A stretch of 64,000 nucleotides of DNA from Rhodobacterales bacterium. GTDB lineage: Bacteria > Pseudomonadota > Alphaproteobacteria > Rhodobacterales > Rhodobacteraceae. The DNA lies in assembly GCA_002748265.1 (NCBI GenBank), contig PDRY01000012.1, positions 248,001 through 312,000 of the forward strand, given 5' to 3'. Shown piece by piece: positions 26,664 to 36,019 of this stretch. A program made the translations under genes and the position numbers. Under the pieces are notes generated by a model. That model was not told where the DNA came from. It saw only the letters and a list, made by a program, of their open reading frames with translations, and made no database searches. The number at the start of each line of letters is the position of its first letter. Position 1 is the stretch's first letter.

Positions 26664-27245
26664 TTAGCGCCGCAGCTCCAGGATATCGAAATCCGACTCC
26701 AGCATCGGCTGGGGGAACAGCAGCCGGGCATGGATCGGAGACATCATCTCAAACCGGGCGGGATCGGCGGTGCGCTGCGGGCTGGCGCGGGTGTCGATCA
26801 CCGGGGGCAGATCGGCATAGCCGGGCGGGCTGTCCCCCGCGATATAGCCGACGCCGGACAAGATCAGATCGCCCCCCCAAGGCACGATCTTCCCCCGCAC
26901 CCGCTGCGAGCCAGAGACCTTTTCGAACCACAGCGCGCCGTCCGCGGTTTTGATCTTGCATTCGAACCAGCCATAGACAACCAGCGGCAAGGTATCGCCC
27001 AGCTTCATGGTGCGGCAGGACCAGGTGCCTTCGGCTTCGCGCCAGAGCGTGCCGTCATGGACCCCGGCCAGAGCATCCGTCAAAGCGGCCACGTCATCGG
27101 GGCTGCCTCCCGAAAAAGCCTGGTTCAGCGCATGGGTCAGCGCCCGGTCCAGATCATTGACCCGGTGCCAGTCCTCCTCGCGCAGCTGCGGCTCTGCGCA
27201 GGCGAGCGCGGGGATCAGCATCAGGGCGGCGATCAGGCGTTTCAT
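26664..27245 (-). CDS. Exported DUF4893-like protein
   Basis: A 193-residue protein with a signal peptide ending near residue 17 (ALACA). The body has a conserved-looking core, WSCRTMKLG then PLVVYGWFECKI then SGSQRVRGK, which I associate with the DUF4893 family of alphaproteobacteria; the function is unknown. It is the last gene of the pth-DUF2332-DUF4893 run. Its ATG overlaps the stop of the DUF2332 gene by four bases, so translation is coupled. Confidence 0.65.
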   Translation of the reverse strand: MKRLIAALMLIPALACAEPQLREEDWHRVNDLDRALTHALNQAFSGGSPDDVAALTDALAGVHDGTLWREAEGTWSCRTMKLGDTLPLVVYGWFECKIKTADGALWFEKVSGSQRVRGKIVPWGGDLILSGVGYIAGDSPPGYADLPPVIDTRASPQRTADPARFEMMSPIHARLLFPQPMLESDFDILELRR

Positions 27246-28273
27246 GAGGCGCTCCAGTCGATCCAGCGGCCGTGAAAATCCACGCGGGCCAGCGGGACGG
27301 GCACGCCGTCTCCGGGCCAGAGCCGCACCGTCAGGGCCGCGCCGGGGGGCGTTTTGTCATTCTCCATCTGGACGAAGGCCAGCGGGCTGTCTTCGGTGGC
27401 GCGGGCACCTTCGGCTTCGATCAGGGCCAGGCCCTCGGCCTGTTTGTCCGCCGGAAAATACTGCCACGCGATGGTGGAGTAGATCATCCGCAGATGGCCG
27501 GGGCGCGGCGCGATCTGCCCGGCCAGCCATGTCACGGCGTCGCCGCGATCCACCTCGCGGTGCTCAATGTCGCCAATCGCGGCACGGGTCAGGGCCAGCC
27601 GCGCGGGCTGATCGGGCCACAGATAGGCCGTCAGGCGCTGCGCATCGGCCGGATCGGTCGCATCGAGAGGGTTCAGATCCACGCCCCGCCGATCCACCAC
27701 GCGCGGCGCCGGGCCCGTGGGAACGCCCCCGCGCCATTCCGGCGTCAGGGTCAGCACCGGATCGGGCGCGCCCAGCCGGGGGCCCGTCGTGTCCACCGCG
27801 TAGTGATCCCAGTGCAGGTTCAGCCCGCCGCTCGCCCCCAGCTCGCGGGTGATGATCGGCAGATCATACCGCGCGGTCAGCCAGTGCCCGGCGGCGATCA
27901 GCGCGACGGAGCGCCGAACTTCGTTCGTCTGCGGGGCGCTGTCGATGAAGCGCATGACCTGCGCCTCGTGGATGATCAGCGCCTCGTCCACGGCGGCCCA
28001 TAGCGCATCATCGCTGACCTGCGCGGGCGGATAGACCGGCCCCAGCACCGCGCAGCCCTCCAGTTTGAGCGCATGAAGCGCGCCGCACAGCCGCAGGGGC
28101 ACGCTCTCCCCCGCCGGGGTCAGATCGCCCTGCCAGGCAAAGAGCCGGTCGGTCAGCGCCGTGCCGGGCTCCAGCCGCTCCGCCAGCAGGCGGCAGAGCT
28201 GGCCCATGAAGGGTGATCCGAGGCTTTCGCAGGCCTCGGCCTGAGAACGGAACGCGGCGCGCAGATCGGTCAT
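27242..28273 (-). CDS. DUF2332 family protein
   Basis: A cytoplasmic 343-residue protein matching DUF2332 as I know it: an N-terminal helical part with [12 protein letters not shown], a central NEVRRSVAL segment followed by the [13 protein letters not shown] block, and a C-terminal region with [18 protein letters not shown] resembles a glycine-rich methyltransferase-like loop, but no activity is established. It overlaps both neighbours by four bases (ATGA), tying it to pth. Confidence 0.8.
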   Translation of the reverse strand: MTDLRAAFRSQAEACESLGSPFMGQLCRLLAERLEPGTALTDRLFAWQGDLTPAGESVPLRLCGALHALKLEGCAVLGPVYPPAQVSDDALWAAVDEALIIHEAQVMRFIDSAPQTNEVRRSVALIAAGHWLTARYDLPIITRELGASGGLNLHWDHYAVDTTGPRLGAPDPVLTLTPEWRGGVPTGPAPRVVDRRGVDLNPLDATDPADAQRLTAYLWPDQPARLALTRAAIGDIEHREVDRGDAVTWLAGQIAPRPGHLRMIYSTIAWQYFPADKQAEGLALIEAEGARATEDSPLAFVQMENDKTPPGAALTVRLWPGDGVPVPLARVDFHGRWIDWSAS

Positions 28274-28950
28274 TTGAAATGATCCTTCAGCTTCTCCAGC
28301 GGTGAGCGGGTGTCTTCCGTCGGCGCGGGGGCGGTGTCGGGCTTGGCCTTGGCGGCCTTGGGCGCCGTCGTCGAAGACCGGGGCGGCGCCACACGCAGCG
28401 CCACGGCGTTGAGGAACTTTGGCCCCTCCCCCGCCGCCAGCGAAGGCGCACCATCGGAAATCCCGCGCAACAGATCGTCCAGCCAGTCTCCATCCGCCTT
28501 GGCGAAATCGTGCAGCACATAGCCCGAAACGCGGTCCTTGTGGCCCGGATGGCCGATGCCCAGCCGCACGCGGTCATAATCGGCCCCGACATGGGCATGG
28601 ATCGAGCGCAGCCCGTTATGCCCGGCATGGCCTCCGCCGGTTTTCAGGCGGCATTTGCCGGGGGCAAGGTCCAGCTCATCGTGGAACACGGTCAGATCGG
28701 CGGGGGTCAGCTTGTGAAAGCGCAGCGCCTCCCCGACGCTTTGCCCCGAGAGGTTCATGAAGGTCTGCGGCTTAAGCAGCAGCACCTTTTCCCCGCCCAG
28801 CCGGCCTTCGGAAACGAGCCCCTGGAACTTGCTCCGCCACGGGGAGAATCCGTGATCCTCCGCGATCCGGTCCACGGCCATGAAGCCGATATTGTGCCGC
28901 GTGCGGGCGTATTTATCGCCCGGATTTCCAAGACCAGCAAAGAGTTTCAT
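28270..28950 (-). CDS. pth: Peptidyl-tRNA hydrolase
   Basis: Pth frees tRNA from prematurely released peptidyl-tRNA. The core residues are present: [18 protein letters not shown] at the N-terminus with the catalytic histidine, [10 protein letters not shown], and the [14 protein letters not shown] and [12 protein letters not shown] segments. At 226 residues it is longer than the E. coli enzyme (about 194) because of an alanine-, proline- and lysine-rich tail after residue 185. rplY, often directly upstream of pth in proteobacteria, is not here; aroA is divergent instead. Confidence 0.96.
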   Translation of the reverse strand: MKLFAGLGNPGDKYARTRHNIGFMAVDRIAEDHGFSPWRSKFQGLVSEGRLGGEKVLLLKPQTFMNLSGQSVGEALRFHKLTPADLTVFHDELDLAPGKCRLKTGGGHAGHNGLRSIHAHVGADYDRVRLGIGHPGHKDRVSGYVLHDFAKADGDWLDDLLRGISDGAPSLAAGEGPKFLNAVALRVAPPRSSTTAPKAAKAKPDTAPAPTEDTRSPLEKLKDHFK

Positions 28951-29049
28951 GCCGCCACTCTAGCCGCAGCGCGGCATCGGCGGAAGAGGCCTTTCCGCCC
29001 TTGCCCGCGCGCGCTAACAAGGGACGATCTGCAAGGAGGCTCCCCCATC

Positions 29050-30393
29050 ATGTCCGGCCACGGCACCCCCATTCCCATGACCGCCCGCGCCAGCGGCCCC
29101 CTGTCGGGGCGCGCCGAAGTGCCGGGGGACAAATCCATCAGCCACCGCGCCCTGATCCTGGGCGCCATGTGCGTGGGCGAAACCCGCATCACCGGCCTCT
29201 TGGAGGGCGAAGACGTGCTGGCCACCGCCGAAGCCATGCGCACCTTTGGCGCCGATGTGGAGCGGCTGGCGGACGGCGAATGGCGCGTGCACGGCGTGGG
29301 CGTGGGCGGCTTTGCCGAGCCCGATCACGTGATCGACTGTGGCAATTCGGGCACCGGTGTGCGGCTGATCATGGGGGCAATGGCCACCTGCCCGATCAGC
29401 GCGACCTTCACCGGGGATGCGTCCCTGAACGGGCGGCCCATGGCGCGGGTGACGGACCCTCTGGCGCTGTTCGGAACGCAGGCCGTGGGCCGCGCGGGTG
29501 GGCGGCTGCCGATGACCATCGTTGGGGCGCACGACCCGGTGCCGGTGCGCTATGAGGTGCCCGTGCCCTCAGCGCAGGTGAAATCGGCGGTGCTGCTGGC
29601 CGGGCTGAACGCCCCCGGAGACACCGTGGTGATCGAAAAGGAAGCCACCCGCGATCACACCGAACGCATGCTGGCGGGCTTTGGCGCGACCATCCGCACC
29701 GAGGTGACGGACGAAGGCCGCGTCATCACCCTGACCGGCCAGCCCGAGCTGGAGCCGCAGGAGATCGCGGTGCCGCGCGATCCGTCTTCGGCGGCCTTCC
29801 CGGTCTGCGCCGCGCTGATCGTGCCGGGATCGGATGTTCTGGTGCCGGGGATCGGGCTCAACCCGACCCGCGCCGGGCTCTATGAGACCCTGCGCGAGAT
29901 GGGCGCCGATCTGACCTATGAGAACCCACGCACCGAGGGCGGAGAGCCCGTCGCGGATCTGCGCGCGCGCTATTCGCCCGACATGAAAGGCATCACCGTC
30001 CCGCCCGAACGGGCCGCGAGCATGATCGACGAATACCCGGTGCTGTCGGTGGTGGCCGCCTTTGCGGACGGCACCACCCACATGCCCGGCGTGGCAGAGC
30101 TGCGGGTGAAGGAAAGCGACCGGATCGACGCCATGGCCCAGGGCCTGCGCGCGGCGGGCGTGAGCGTGGACGAGGGCCCCGACTGGTGGGCTGTCACCGG
30201 CGGCGGCGCGAAAGGCGGCTGCACGGTGGAAAGCCGTCTCGATCACCGCATCGCGATGTCCTTCCTGATCCTCGGCATGGCCAGCGACGCCCCCGTGAGC
30301 GTCGACGATGGCGGGCCGATCGCCACGTCCTTCCCGATTTTCGAATCGCTGATGGCCGGGCTGGGTGCACGGATCGAACGCTCGAACCGCTGA
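29050..30393 (+). CDS. aroA: 3-phosphoshikimate 1-carboxyvinyltransferase (EPSP synthase)
   Basis: The sixth shikimate-pathway enzyme, joining phosphoenolpyruvate to shikimate-3-phosphate. The 447-residue protein resembles the Agrobacterium CP4 type throughout ([69 protein letters not shown]). At the site equal to CP4 Ala100 it has Gly101 (NSGTG). AGGAGG precedes the ATG at 29050. The reading frame extends far upstream across pth on the other strand, but that part is antisense noise. Confidence 0.96.
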   Translation: MSGHGTPIPMTARASGPLSGRAEVPGDKSISHRALILGAMCVGETRITGLLEGEDVLATAEAMRTFGADVERLADGEWRVHGVGVGGFAEPDHVIDCGNSGTGVRLIMGAMATCPISATFTGDASLNGRPMARVTDPLALFGTQAVGRAGGRLPMTIVGAHDPVPVRYEVPVPSAQVKSAVLLAGLNAPGDTVVIEKEATRDHTERMLAGFGATIRTEVTDEGRVITLTGQPELEPQEIAVPRDPSSAAFPVCAALIVPGSDVLVPGIGLNPTRAGLYETLREMGADLTYENPRTEGGEPVADLRARYSPDMKGITVPPERAASMIDEYPVLSVVAAFADGTTHMPGVAELRVKESDRIDAMAQGLRAAGVSVDEGPDWWAVTGGGAKGGCTVESRLDHRIAMSFLILGMASDAPVSVDDGGPIATSFPIFESLMAGLGARIERSNR

Positions 30394-30404
30394 GACGGGG
30401 CCAT

Positions 30405-30419
30405 GGGGGCGGCGCCCCC
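30405..30419 (+). terminator. Hairpin after aroA
   Basis: GGGGGC and GCCCCC arms around loop GGC lie 11 bases after the aroA stop and are followed by TTGCCTTTCC. It is probably the aroA terminator and belongs to the same 3-base-loop hairpin style seen at other gene ends in this window. Confidence 0.55.
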
Positions 30420-30474
30420 TTGCCTTTCCGGCCGATCCCCTCAGGATGTCGGGACCACAAAACGGGGATAGGCC

Positions 30475-30876
30475 ATGGCCAGTGGAAGCTGCCTGTGCGG
30501 CGCGGTGCAATTCAACGTCAACGGCCCATTGCGGCCCGTGGTGGCGTGCCATTGCCAGCAATGCCGCAAGACGAGCGGGAATTACGTGACCGCCACCTCC
30601 TGCCCACGCGATGCGATTTCGGTGACAGGAGAGGTCCGTTGGTTCCAATCCTCTCCGCAAGCGCGGCGCGGGTTCTGCCCGACCTGTGGCAGCAACCTGT
30701 TCTGGGACGGGCCGGGCGCGCATCTGTCGATCATGGCTGGGGTTCTGGAGGCCCCCACGGGGCTGTCTCTGGCCGGGCATATCTTCTGCGCGGACAAGGG
30801 CGACTATTACGAGATCAAAGACGGGCTGCCGCAGGCCGCTCAGGATGACCCTGTACTGACGACGCAGGTTCTGTAA
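30475..30876 (+). CDS. GFA (glutathione-dependent formaldehyde-activating-like) family protein
   Basis: A 133-residue zinc protein of the GFA/CENP-V family. The cysteine pattern is complete: CLCGAVQF near the start, CHCQQCRKTSG (about residues 25-35) and CPTCGSNLFW (about 68-77). Members are often labelled formaldehyde-activating, but that activity is unproven for most and should not be assumed here. It sits between aroA and cmk on the same strand, 82 bases after aroA and with the aroA hairpin between, so it probably has its own promoter. Confidence 0.88.
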   Translation: MASGSCLCGAVQFNVNGPLRPVVACHCQQCRKTSGNYVTATSCPRDAISVTGEVRWFQSSPQARRGFCPTCGSNLFWDGPGAHLSIMAGVLEAPTGLSLAGHIFCADKGDYYEIKDGLPQAAQDDPVLTTQVL

Positions 30877-30960
30877 TCCGGGCACGGCTGATCCTCGGGA
30901 TTGCGGGGCTGACCGCCCCTGACCGGCGGGAGCGACGTTATGGGGACACTGCTACACCTA

Positions 30961-30975
30961 GCGCCGTCACGGCGC
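30961..30975. repeat. Short inverted repeat between GFA gene and cmk
   Basis: GCGCCG and CGGCGC pair around TCA in the 200-base gap between the GFA gene and cmk. No T run follows, so it is at best a weak terminator for the GFA gene. The rest of 30877-31076 holds only the cmk ribosome site (AAGGAG). Confidence 0.3.
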
Positions 30976-31076
30976 AGCGCGGGGCCACGGGCGTCCGGCT
31001 GGCTGCCGCGCGCATCGGGGGCGTGGGCAAACCGGAGCGCGGGCGCTAGGGTGGCGGGCAAAGAAGGAGACATTTC

Positions 31077-31685
31077 ATGAGCCTCTGCATCGCCATCGAC
31101 GGGCCCGCCGCATCGGGCAAGGGCACGATTTCGCGCGCCATCGCCGCGCATTTCGGCTTTGCGCATCTGGATACCGGGCTGCTCTATCGCGGGGTGGGCC
31201 TGCGGGTTCTGGGCGGGGAGGACCCCCTGGCCGCCGCGCAATCGCTCACTGCGGGCGACCTGGAGGCGCCCGAGCTGCGCACCGACCGCGTGGCGCAGGC
31301 GGCCTCCAAGGTGGCGGTCCTGCCCGAGGTGCGCGCCGCCCTGATCGACTTCCAGAGGGCCTTTGCCGCGCGTGCCGGCGGCGCCGTTCTGGACGGGCGT
31401 GATATCGGCACGGTAATCTGCCCCGATGCGCCGGTGAAACTGTTCGTCACCGCCAGCCCTGATGTGCGCGCGCAGCGCCGCCTGAAAGAGCTGCTGGAGC
31501 GCGGTCAGGACACCGATTTCGCCACCGTCCTGGCCGATGTGAAAGCCCGCGATGCCCGCGACAGCTCCCGCGCGGAGGCGCCTTTGAAGTCCGCCGCGGA
31601 CGCGGTGATGATCGACACGTCAGAGCTGGATATCGACGCCGCCGTGGCGCGGGCCATCGCGGCGGTAGACGCCGTCAGGACTTGA
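31077..31685 (+). CDS. cmk: Cytidylate kinase
   Basis: CMP/dCMP kinase of 202 residues, phosphorylating CMP with ATP. The P-loop is GPAASGKGT at residues 9-17, followed by the family's [10 protein letters not shown] segment and the [13 protein letters not shown] block. AAGGAG precedes the ATG. The gene is a little short for the family (about 225). It normally precedes rpsA in alphaproteobacteria; here its last 11 bases instead overlap the 3' end of a convergent TIGR02186 gene. Confidence 0.95.
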   Translation: MSLCIAIDGPAASGKGTISRAIAAHFGFAHLDTGLLYRGVGLRVLGGEDPLAAAQSLTAGDLEAPELRTDRVAQAASKVAVLPEVRAALIDFQRAFAARAGGAVLDGRDIGTVICPDAPVKLFVTASPDVRAQRRLKELLERGQDTDFATVLADVKARDARDSSRAEAPLKSAADAVMIDTSELDIDAAVARAIAAVDAVRT

Positions 31686-32427
31686 ACAGCCGGAACACCG
31701 CCGAGGCCGCCCAGCCCGCCGCAATGGCAATCGCCAGCGACAGCAGCCCGTAGATCAGCGGCCGATCATAGGCCAGCCGGTAGAGGAACTTCTCCAGCCC
31801 GACCTTCGTGACGGGGATGGAGGTCTCATACAGGTCGATCACCCGGCCCTCGCGCGTCAGGAAGATGCGCGTGGCATAATCGCCCTCCGTCAGGTTCGCG
31901 GGCAGCGCGATGCGGGTGCGAAACAGGGTCTGTTCATCCACGGCCACGGCACCGTCGAGCCGCTGATAGATGCCATCTTCGCTCTGGATGCGGATCAGCG
32001 CGTCAATGAAGGCGTCGGCATCCTCGACAGTATCGCCCACCGACCAGATGGCACGGGGGATCGACACGCGGTGCCGCTGATCTTCTAGATCGCTGATGGC
32101 CTCCGTCAGCACCGTCGAGCTCGCGACGGCGTAGAAGGTCGGGGCCAGCTCGACCTCCACGGTGTCGGTGTTCACCCAGATGACAGTGCGCTGTTCCTTG
32201 CGCCGGACGGTAATGGGGCGCAGCGGGCCCGACACGGTGATGACGACCTCCAGCGGGCCGCCCTCGGGCGGGGGCGTCTCCCGTTTGACCGCGCCAAAGA
32301 TTAGAAGGTCCGACCCGTCGAAGGTTGCGGTGATCGCGACCTCGTCCTGGCTCAAGCCCAGCACGACCTTCTCTTCGGCCGCGGCGCCAGTGGCCAGCAC
32401 CAGCAGGAGAGCAAGCAGCCGGATCAA
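31675..32427 (-). CDS. TIGR02186 family membrane-anchored protein
   Basis: A 250-residue protein with a signal peptide (residues 1-17, ending ATGAAA), a beta-rich periplasmic body and one C-terminal transmembrane helix (about 224-245) with a short basic cytoplasmic tail. This is the TIGR02186 architecture, known almost only beside TauE/SafE exporter genes, as here. The start must be the TTG at 32427: the signal peptide begins there and no ATG is near. That TTG overlaps the stop of the exporter gene (TTGA). It probably assists the exporter; no activity is known. Confidence 0.88.
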   Translation of the reverse strand: MIRLLALLLVLATGAAAEEKVVLGLSQDEVAITATFDGSDLLIFGAVKRETPPPEGGPLEVVITVSGPLRPITVRRKEQRTVIWVNTDTVEVELAPTFYAVASSTVLTEAISDLEDQRHRVSIPRAIWSVGDTVEDADAFIDALIRIQSEDGIYQRLDGAVAVDEQTLFRTRIALPANLTEGDYATRIFLTREGRVIDLYETSIPVTKVGLEKFLYRLAYDRPLIYGLLSLAIAIAAGWAASAVFRLFKS

Positions 32428-33335
32428 TGCCCGCCCGCCCCGAGCGAGTAGAGCTCCGAGGGCTCAAGAACCAGATCGAGGGCCAGCTTGCCGCAGACAA
32501 GCAGCACCATCCCGGCCAGCAGCACGCGAAGCTGTTCGGCCTTCATGCCCATCCCGATGCGGGTGCCGACCTGAGCGCCGATCACGCCGCCCACCAGCAA
32601 AAGCACCGCCAGAGGCATATCTACGGTCTGGTTGGTGGTCGCGTGCAGCAGCGTGGTGAACGCCGTGACAAAGATGATCTGGAACAGCGACGTGCCGACC
32701 ACGACCTTGGTCGGCATCCCCAAAAGGTAGATCATCGCAGGCACCATGATGAAGCCGCCGCCCACGCCCATGATCGCGACCAGAATGCCGACAAACACCC
32801 CCACCGCCACGGGCGGGATCACCGAGATATAGAGCCCCGAGATGCGGAACTTCATCTTGAAGGGCAGCGCGTGGATCCAGTTGTGGCGAGGGCGCCGGGA
32901 CACCACGCCGGACTTGCTCTTGCGCAGGGCGGAGAGGCTCTCGATGAACATCAGCCCACCGATGCTGCCCAGGAAGATCACGTAGGACAGCTGCACCAGC
33001 AGATCGACCTGCCCCAGCGATCTGAGATAGTTGAACAGCATCACGCCAAGCGCCGATCCAACCAGCCCGCCGATCAGCAAGACGCCCCCCATGCGCAGAT
33101 CCACGGTCTTTCGCTTCAGATGGGCCAGAACACCCGAAAAGGACGACGCGACGATCTGGTTGGCCTGAGTCGCAACGGCAACCGCCGGGGGAATGCCGAT
33201 AAAGAACAGCAGCGGCGTCATCAGAAACCCGCCGCCCACGCCGAACATGCCTGACAGAATGCCGACAATACCGCCCAGCCCCAGAAGCAGGAAGGCGTTG
33301 ACCGACACTTCAGCGATGGGGAGGTAAATCTGCAT
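32424..33335 (-). CDS. TauE/SafE family sulfite/anion exporter
   Basis: A 303-residue inner-membrane protein with about eight transmembrane helices. It has the duplicated family motif, GMFGVGGGFLMTPLL in the first half and IMGVGGGFIMVPAMI in the second, each near a CoA-permease-like loop. Members export sulfite, sulfoacetate or similar small sulfur anions; no sulfur-metabolism gene flanks it to narrow the substrate. It is translated just ahead of the TIGR02186 gene and coupled to it. Confidence 0.92.
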   Translation of the reverse strand: MQIYLPIAEVSVNAFLLLGLGGIVGILSGMFGVGGGFLMTPLLFFIGIPPAVAVATQANQIVASSFSGVLAHLKRKTVDLRMGGVLLIGGLVGSALGVMLFNYLRSLGQVDLLVQLSYVIFLGSIGGLMFIESLSALRKSKSGVVSRRPRHNWIHALPFKMKFRISGLYISVIPPVAVGVFVGILVAIMGVGGGFIMVPAMIYLLGMPTKVVVGTSLFQIIFVTAFTTLLHATTNQTVDMPLAVLLLVGGVIGAQVGTRIGMGMKAEQLRVLLAGMVLLVCGKLALDLVLEPSELYSLGAGGH

Positions 33336-33422
33336 GCTGGCTCCGAAAGGTCATCCTCAGAAAAGCACGGAATCGGCGGGTTTGGCCAGACCCGCCGGGG
33401 CTTTGATCGGCCAGTGCGGAGC

Positions 33423-34643
33423 TTACGGCACAGGATCAATCAGGATTGCCCGGAAATCGTTCACATTGGTGAGCGTCGGGCCGGTCACGACCTGCCCCTG
33501 CGCGCGGGCAAAGAAGCTGTGGGCATCATTGGCGGCCAGGGCCTCGGCCGCGCCGGGGGTGTCGAGCGTATGCGGTCCGATCACTGCGCCCGCGACCTCT
33601 GCCGCGCCGTCCACACCGTCGGTGTCACAGGCGATCGCGTGGATGCCCGGGGCGCCCTTCAGTGCCAGAGCAAGGGCGAGCGCGTATTCCGCATTCGGCC
33701 CGCCGATGCCGTCGCCCTTGCGCGTCACGGTCAGCTCTCCGCCCGACAGAAGAAGCCGCCGCTGCCCGTCTTGCCGAGACAAAGCCAGAGCGGCGTGGGC
33801 GCGGGCCACGGCGCGGGCCTCGCCCTCAACGCTGTCGCCCAGCAGATCGACTTGAATGCCCTGCCCGCGCGCCAGATCCGCCGCCGCCTGCAAGGACCGG
33901 CTGGGCGCGATCACAACGCGGTTGTCCACCCGCGACAGGCGCGCCGCGCCGGGGGGCAGCACGCCGCTTTGCGCCAAAGCGGCCTCCAGCCGGGGGGTGA
34001 GCGCGCCGATCCGGTGCAGGATGGCGCGGGCGGCCTCCGGGCCTTGCGCTTCCCCGACGGTGGGGCCCGATCCGATGGCCGCCGGGTCGTCTCCCGGCAC
34101 GTCCGAGATCATCAGCGCCAGCATCCGCGCCGGATAGGCCATGGCGGCCAACTGCCCGCCCTTCACGCGGCTCAGATGTTTGCGCACGGTGTTCATCGCA
34201 CCGATGGCCTCGCCCGAGGCGAGAAGCGCGGCGCCCGCCGCCTGCTTGTCCCCCAGCGTCAGCCCCGGCCCCGGCGCCACCAGCAGGGACGACGCCCCGC
34301 CCGAGATCAGCGCCAGCACGAAGTCGTCCTCGCCCAACCCCTCCAGCAGGGCCAGCATCCGCGCCGTGGCGCGTTCCCCGGCGGCGTCGGGCACGGGATG
34401 CGCGGCCTCCACGATCTCGACGCCCGCGCAGGGGCGCGCATAGCCGTAGCGCGTGATGACCAGCCCCTCGCAGGGGCCCCAGGCGTGCTCCACCGCCTCC
34501 GCCATGCGGGCCGAGGCCTTCCCGGCGCCGATCACGACCACCCGGCCATCGGGGCGCGGAGGCAGCACCTGCGGGATCACGGCCATGGGGTCGGCCACGC
34601 GAACGGCCTCATCGAAAAGCTGGCGCAGCAGGCGGATCGGCAA
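33423..34643 (-). CDS. Glycerate 2-kinase (MOFRL family; often annotated hydroxypyruvate reductase TtuD)
   Basis: A 406-residue MOFRL-family enzyme. The N-terminal domain has the GRVVVIGAGKASARMA segment and ALISGGASSLL; the C-terminal MOFRL domain contains LLSGGELTVT, GGPNAEYALA and DTDGVDG. Family members phosphorylate glycerate at position 2, although many are called hydroxypyruvate reductase after the original TtuD report. I place the start at the TTG at 34643, preceded by AAGGAG with 7 bases spacing, which gives the expected IRLLRQLFDEAVRVADP beginning. The ATG at 34661 lacks a ribosome site. It is divergent from the transglycosylase gene. Confidence 0.88.
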   Translation of the reverse strand: MPIRLLRQLFDEAVRVADPMAVIPQVLPPRPDGRVVVIGAGKASARMAEAVEHAWGPCEGLVITRYGYARPCAGVEIVEAAHPVPDAAGERATARMLALLEGLGEDDFVLALISGGASSLLVAPGPGLTLGDKQAAGAALLASGEAIGAMNTVRKHLSRVKGGQLAAMAYPARMLALMISDVPGDDPAAIGSGPTVGEAQGPEAARAILHRIGALTPRLEAALAQSGVLPPGAARLSRVDNRVVIAPSRSLQAAADLARGQGIQVDLLGDSVEGEARAVARAHAALALSRQDGQRRLLLSGGELTVTRKGDGIGGPNAEYALALALALKGAPGIHAIACDTDGVDGAAEVAGAVIGPHTLDTPGAAEALAANDAHSFFARAQGQVVTGPTLTNVNDFRAILIDPVP

Positions 34644-34728
34644 AAGGACGCTCCTTGGCATTCCGGGGGCGCGACAGGCGCGCGGCTTGCCCCTAGAGTG
34701 GCCGCGATCCCAACCGAAGGCCAGAGCC

Positions 34729-35928
34729 ATGATCCGCCTGATCCTCCTCCTGATGCTCCTGCCACTGAGCGCGAGCGCCCGCGATTTCGCAAGCTGGCTG
34801 GAGGCCGATCTCTGGCCCGCCGCCCGCGCCGCCGGGGTCAGCCGAAGCACGTTCGATGGCGCCTTGCGCGGGGTCGCGCCCGATTGGTCCCTGCCGGGCG
34901 TGGCTCGCCCCGGCACCACCCCGCCCCGCGCGCAGCATCAGGCCGAATTCGGCGCCCCCGCGCGCTATTTCCGCCATGTAACCAGCTCCGCCCGCACGGG
35001 CCGCGACATGGCCGCGCGCCACGCCTCTGCCCTGCGCCGGGCCGAAGCGGCAACCGGCGTGCCCGGTCACATCGTGCTCGCTATCTGGGGCCGCGAAAGC
35101 GCCTATGGCGCCGCCGCCCTGCCCCATGACGCGGTGCAGGTGCTGGCCACCAACAGCTTTGCCGGAGGCCCCCGCGCCGCCTATTTCAAAGATGAACTGG
35201 TCGCCGCCCTGCGGATCATCGAAGCAGGCCACGCCGCCCCGCGCGGGCTGCGCAGCAGCTGGGCCGGAGCGCTTGGCCAGCCGCAATTCATGCCGTCCAG
35301 CTTTCTGGAGCACGCCGTGGACGGCACCGGCGACGGGCGCGCGGATATCTGGGGCTCGGACACCGACACCATCGCCTCCATCGCCAGCTTCCTGGCCCAT
35401 CACGGCTGGGTCAAAGGCCGCGACTGGGGGTTCGAGGTGCGCGTCCCCGCCTCGGTGAGCTGTTCGCTGGAGGGCCCCGATCAAGGCCGCGCGATCCGTG
35501 ACTGGGAGGCCATGGGCATCACCCGCGTGAGCGGAAAGCCCTTCCCCGCCCATGAGCGATCAGGCGTGGGCTATCTGATGATGCCCGCCGGGCGGCTTGG
35601 CCCGGCCTTTATCGTGACGCCCAATTTCTATGTCCTGAAGGACTACAATATGAGCGATCTCTACGCGCTGTTCGTCGGCCATGCCGGGGACCGGATCGCC
35701 TATGGCGGCGGAGATTTCGCAGCGCCCTGGCAGCGGGTGGATACCATGCTGCGCTCGGACGTGGCGGCGATGCAGCGGGGGCTCGAAGCTCTGGGCCACG
35801 ATGTGGGCGGTGCGGACGGGCTGGCCGGGTTCCGCACCCGCCGCTCCATCGGCCGGTGGCAGGACGCGACCGGGCGGGCCGCGACCTGTTTCCCGGATGC
35901 GCAGGTGATCAACGCGTTGAGGCGGTAG
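34729..35928 (+). CDS. Lytic murein transglycosylase (MltB-like)
   Basis: A 399-residue periplasmic enzyme cleaving peptidoglycan glycan strands to anhydro-muropeptides. A signal peptide covers residues 1-18 (ending ASA). The SLT_2/GH103 catalytic domain has the probable catalytic Glu123 in IWGRESAYGA and the typical LGQPQFMPSSF segment. A C-terminal peptidoglycan-binding domain with MQRGLEALGHDVGGADG follows from about residue 345. No lipobox is present, so it is soluble in the periplasm, unlike E. coli MltB. It ends near a 9-bp hairpin shared with the convergent sugar operon. Confidence 0.92.
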   Translation: MIRLILLLMLLPLSASARDFASWLEADLWPAARAAGVSRSTFDGALRGVAPDWSLPGVARPGTTPPRAQHQAEFGAPARYFRHVTSSARTGRDMAARHASALRRAEAATGVPGHIVLAIWGRESAYGAAALPHDAVQVLATNSFAGGPRAAYFKDELVAALRIIEAGHAAPRGLRSSWAGALGQPQFMPSSFLEHAVDGTGDGRADIWGSDTDTIASIASFLAHHGWVKGRDWGFEVRVPASVSCSLEGPDQGRAIRDWEAMGITRVSGKPFPAHERSGVGYLMMPAGRLGPAFIVTPNFYVLKDYNMSDLYALFVGHAGDRIAYGGGDFAAPWQRVDTMLRSDVAAMQRGLEALGHDVGGADGLAGFRTRRSIGRWQDATGRAATCFPDAQVINALRR

Positions 35929-35948
35929 CCCGGCGGGCGCTCAGCCCC

Positions 35949-35970
35949 GCCCGATGCACCAGCATCGGGC
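35949..35970. terminator. Hairpin between convergent transglycosylase and sugar ABC genes
   Basis: A perfect 9-bp stem (GCCCGATGC and its complement) with loop ACCA lies midway between two convergent stops. No T run follows on either strand. Its position suggests use as a bidirectional transcript end or 3'-end stabiliser. Confidence 0.5.
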
Positions 35971-36019
35971 ACGTATGCGCCCGCCCCATGGCGAGTGCGT
36001 GCCGCGACAAAGCCACCTC

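Noticed and set aside
28510-29049. A 180-codon N-terminal extension of aroA
   Set aside because: It overlaps pth on the other strand; AGGAGG and the conserved start of EPSP synthase place the start at 29050.
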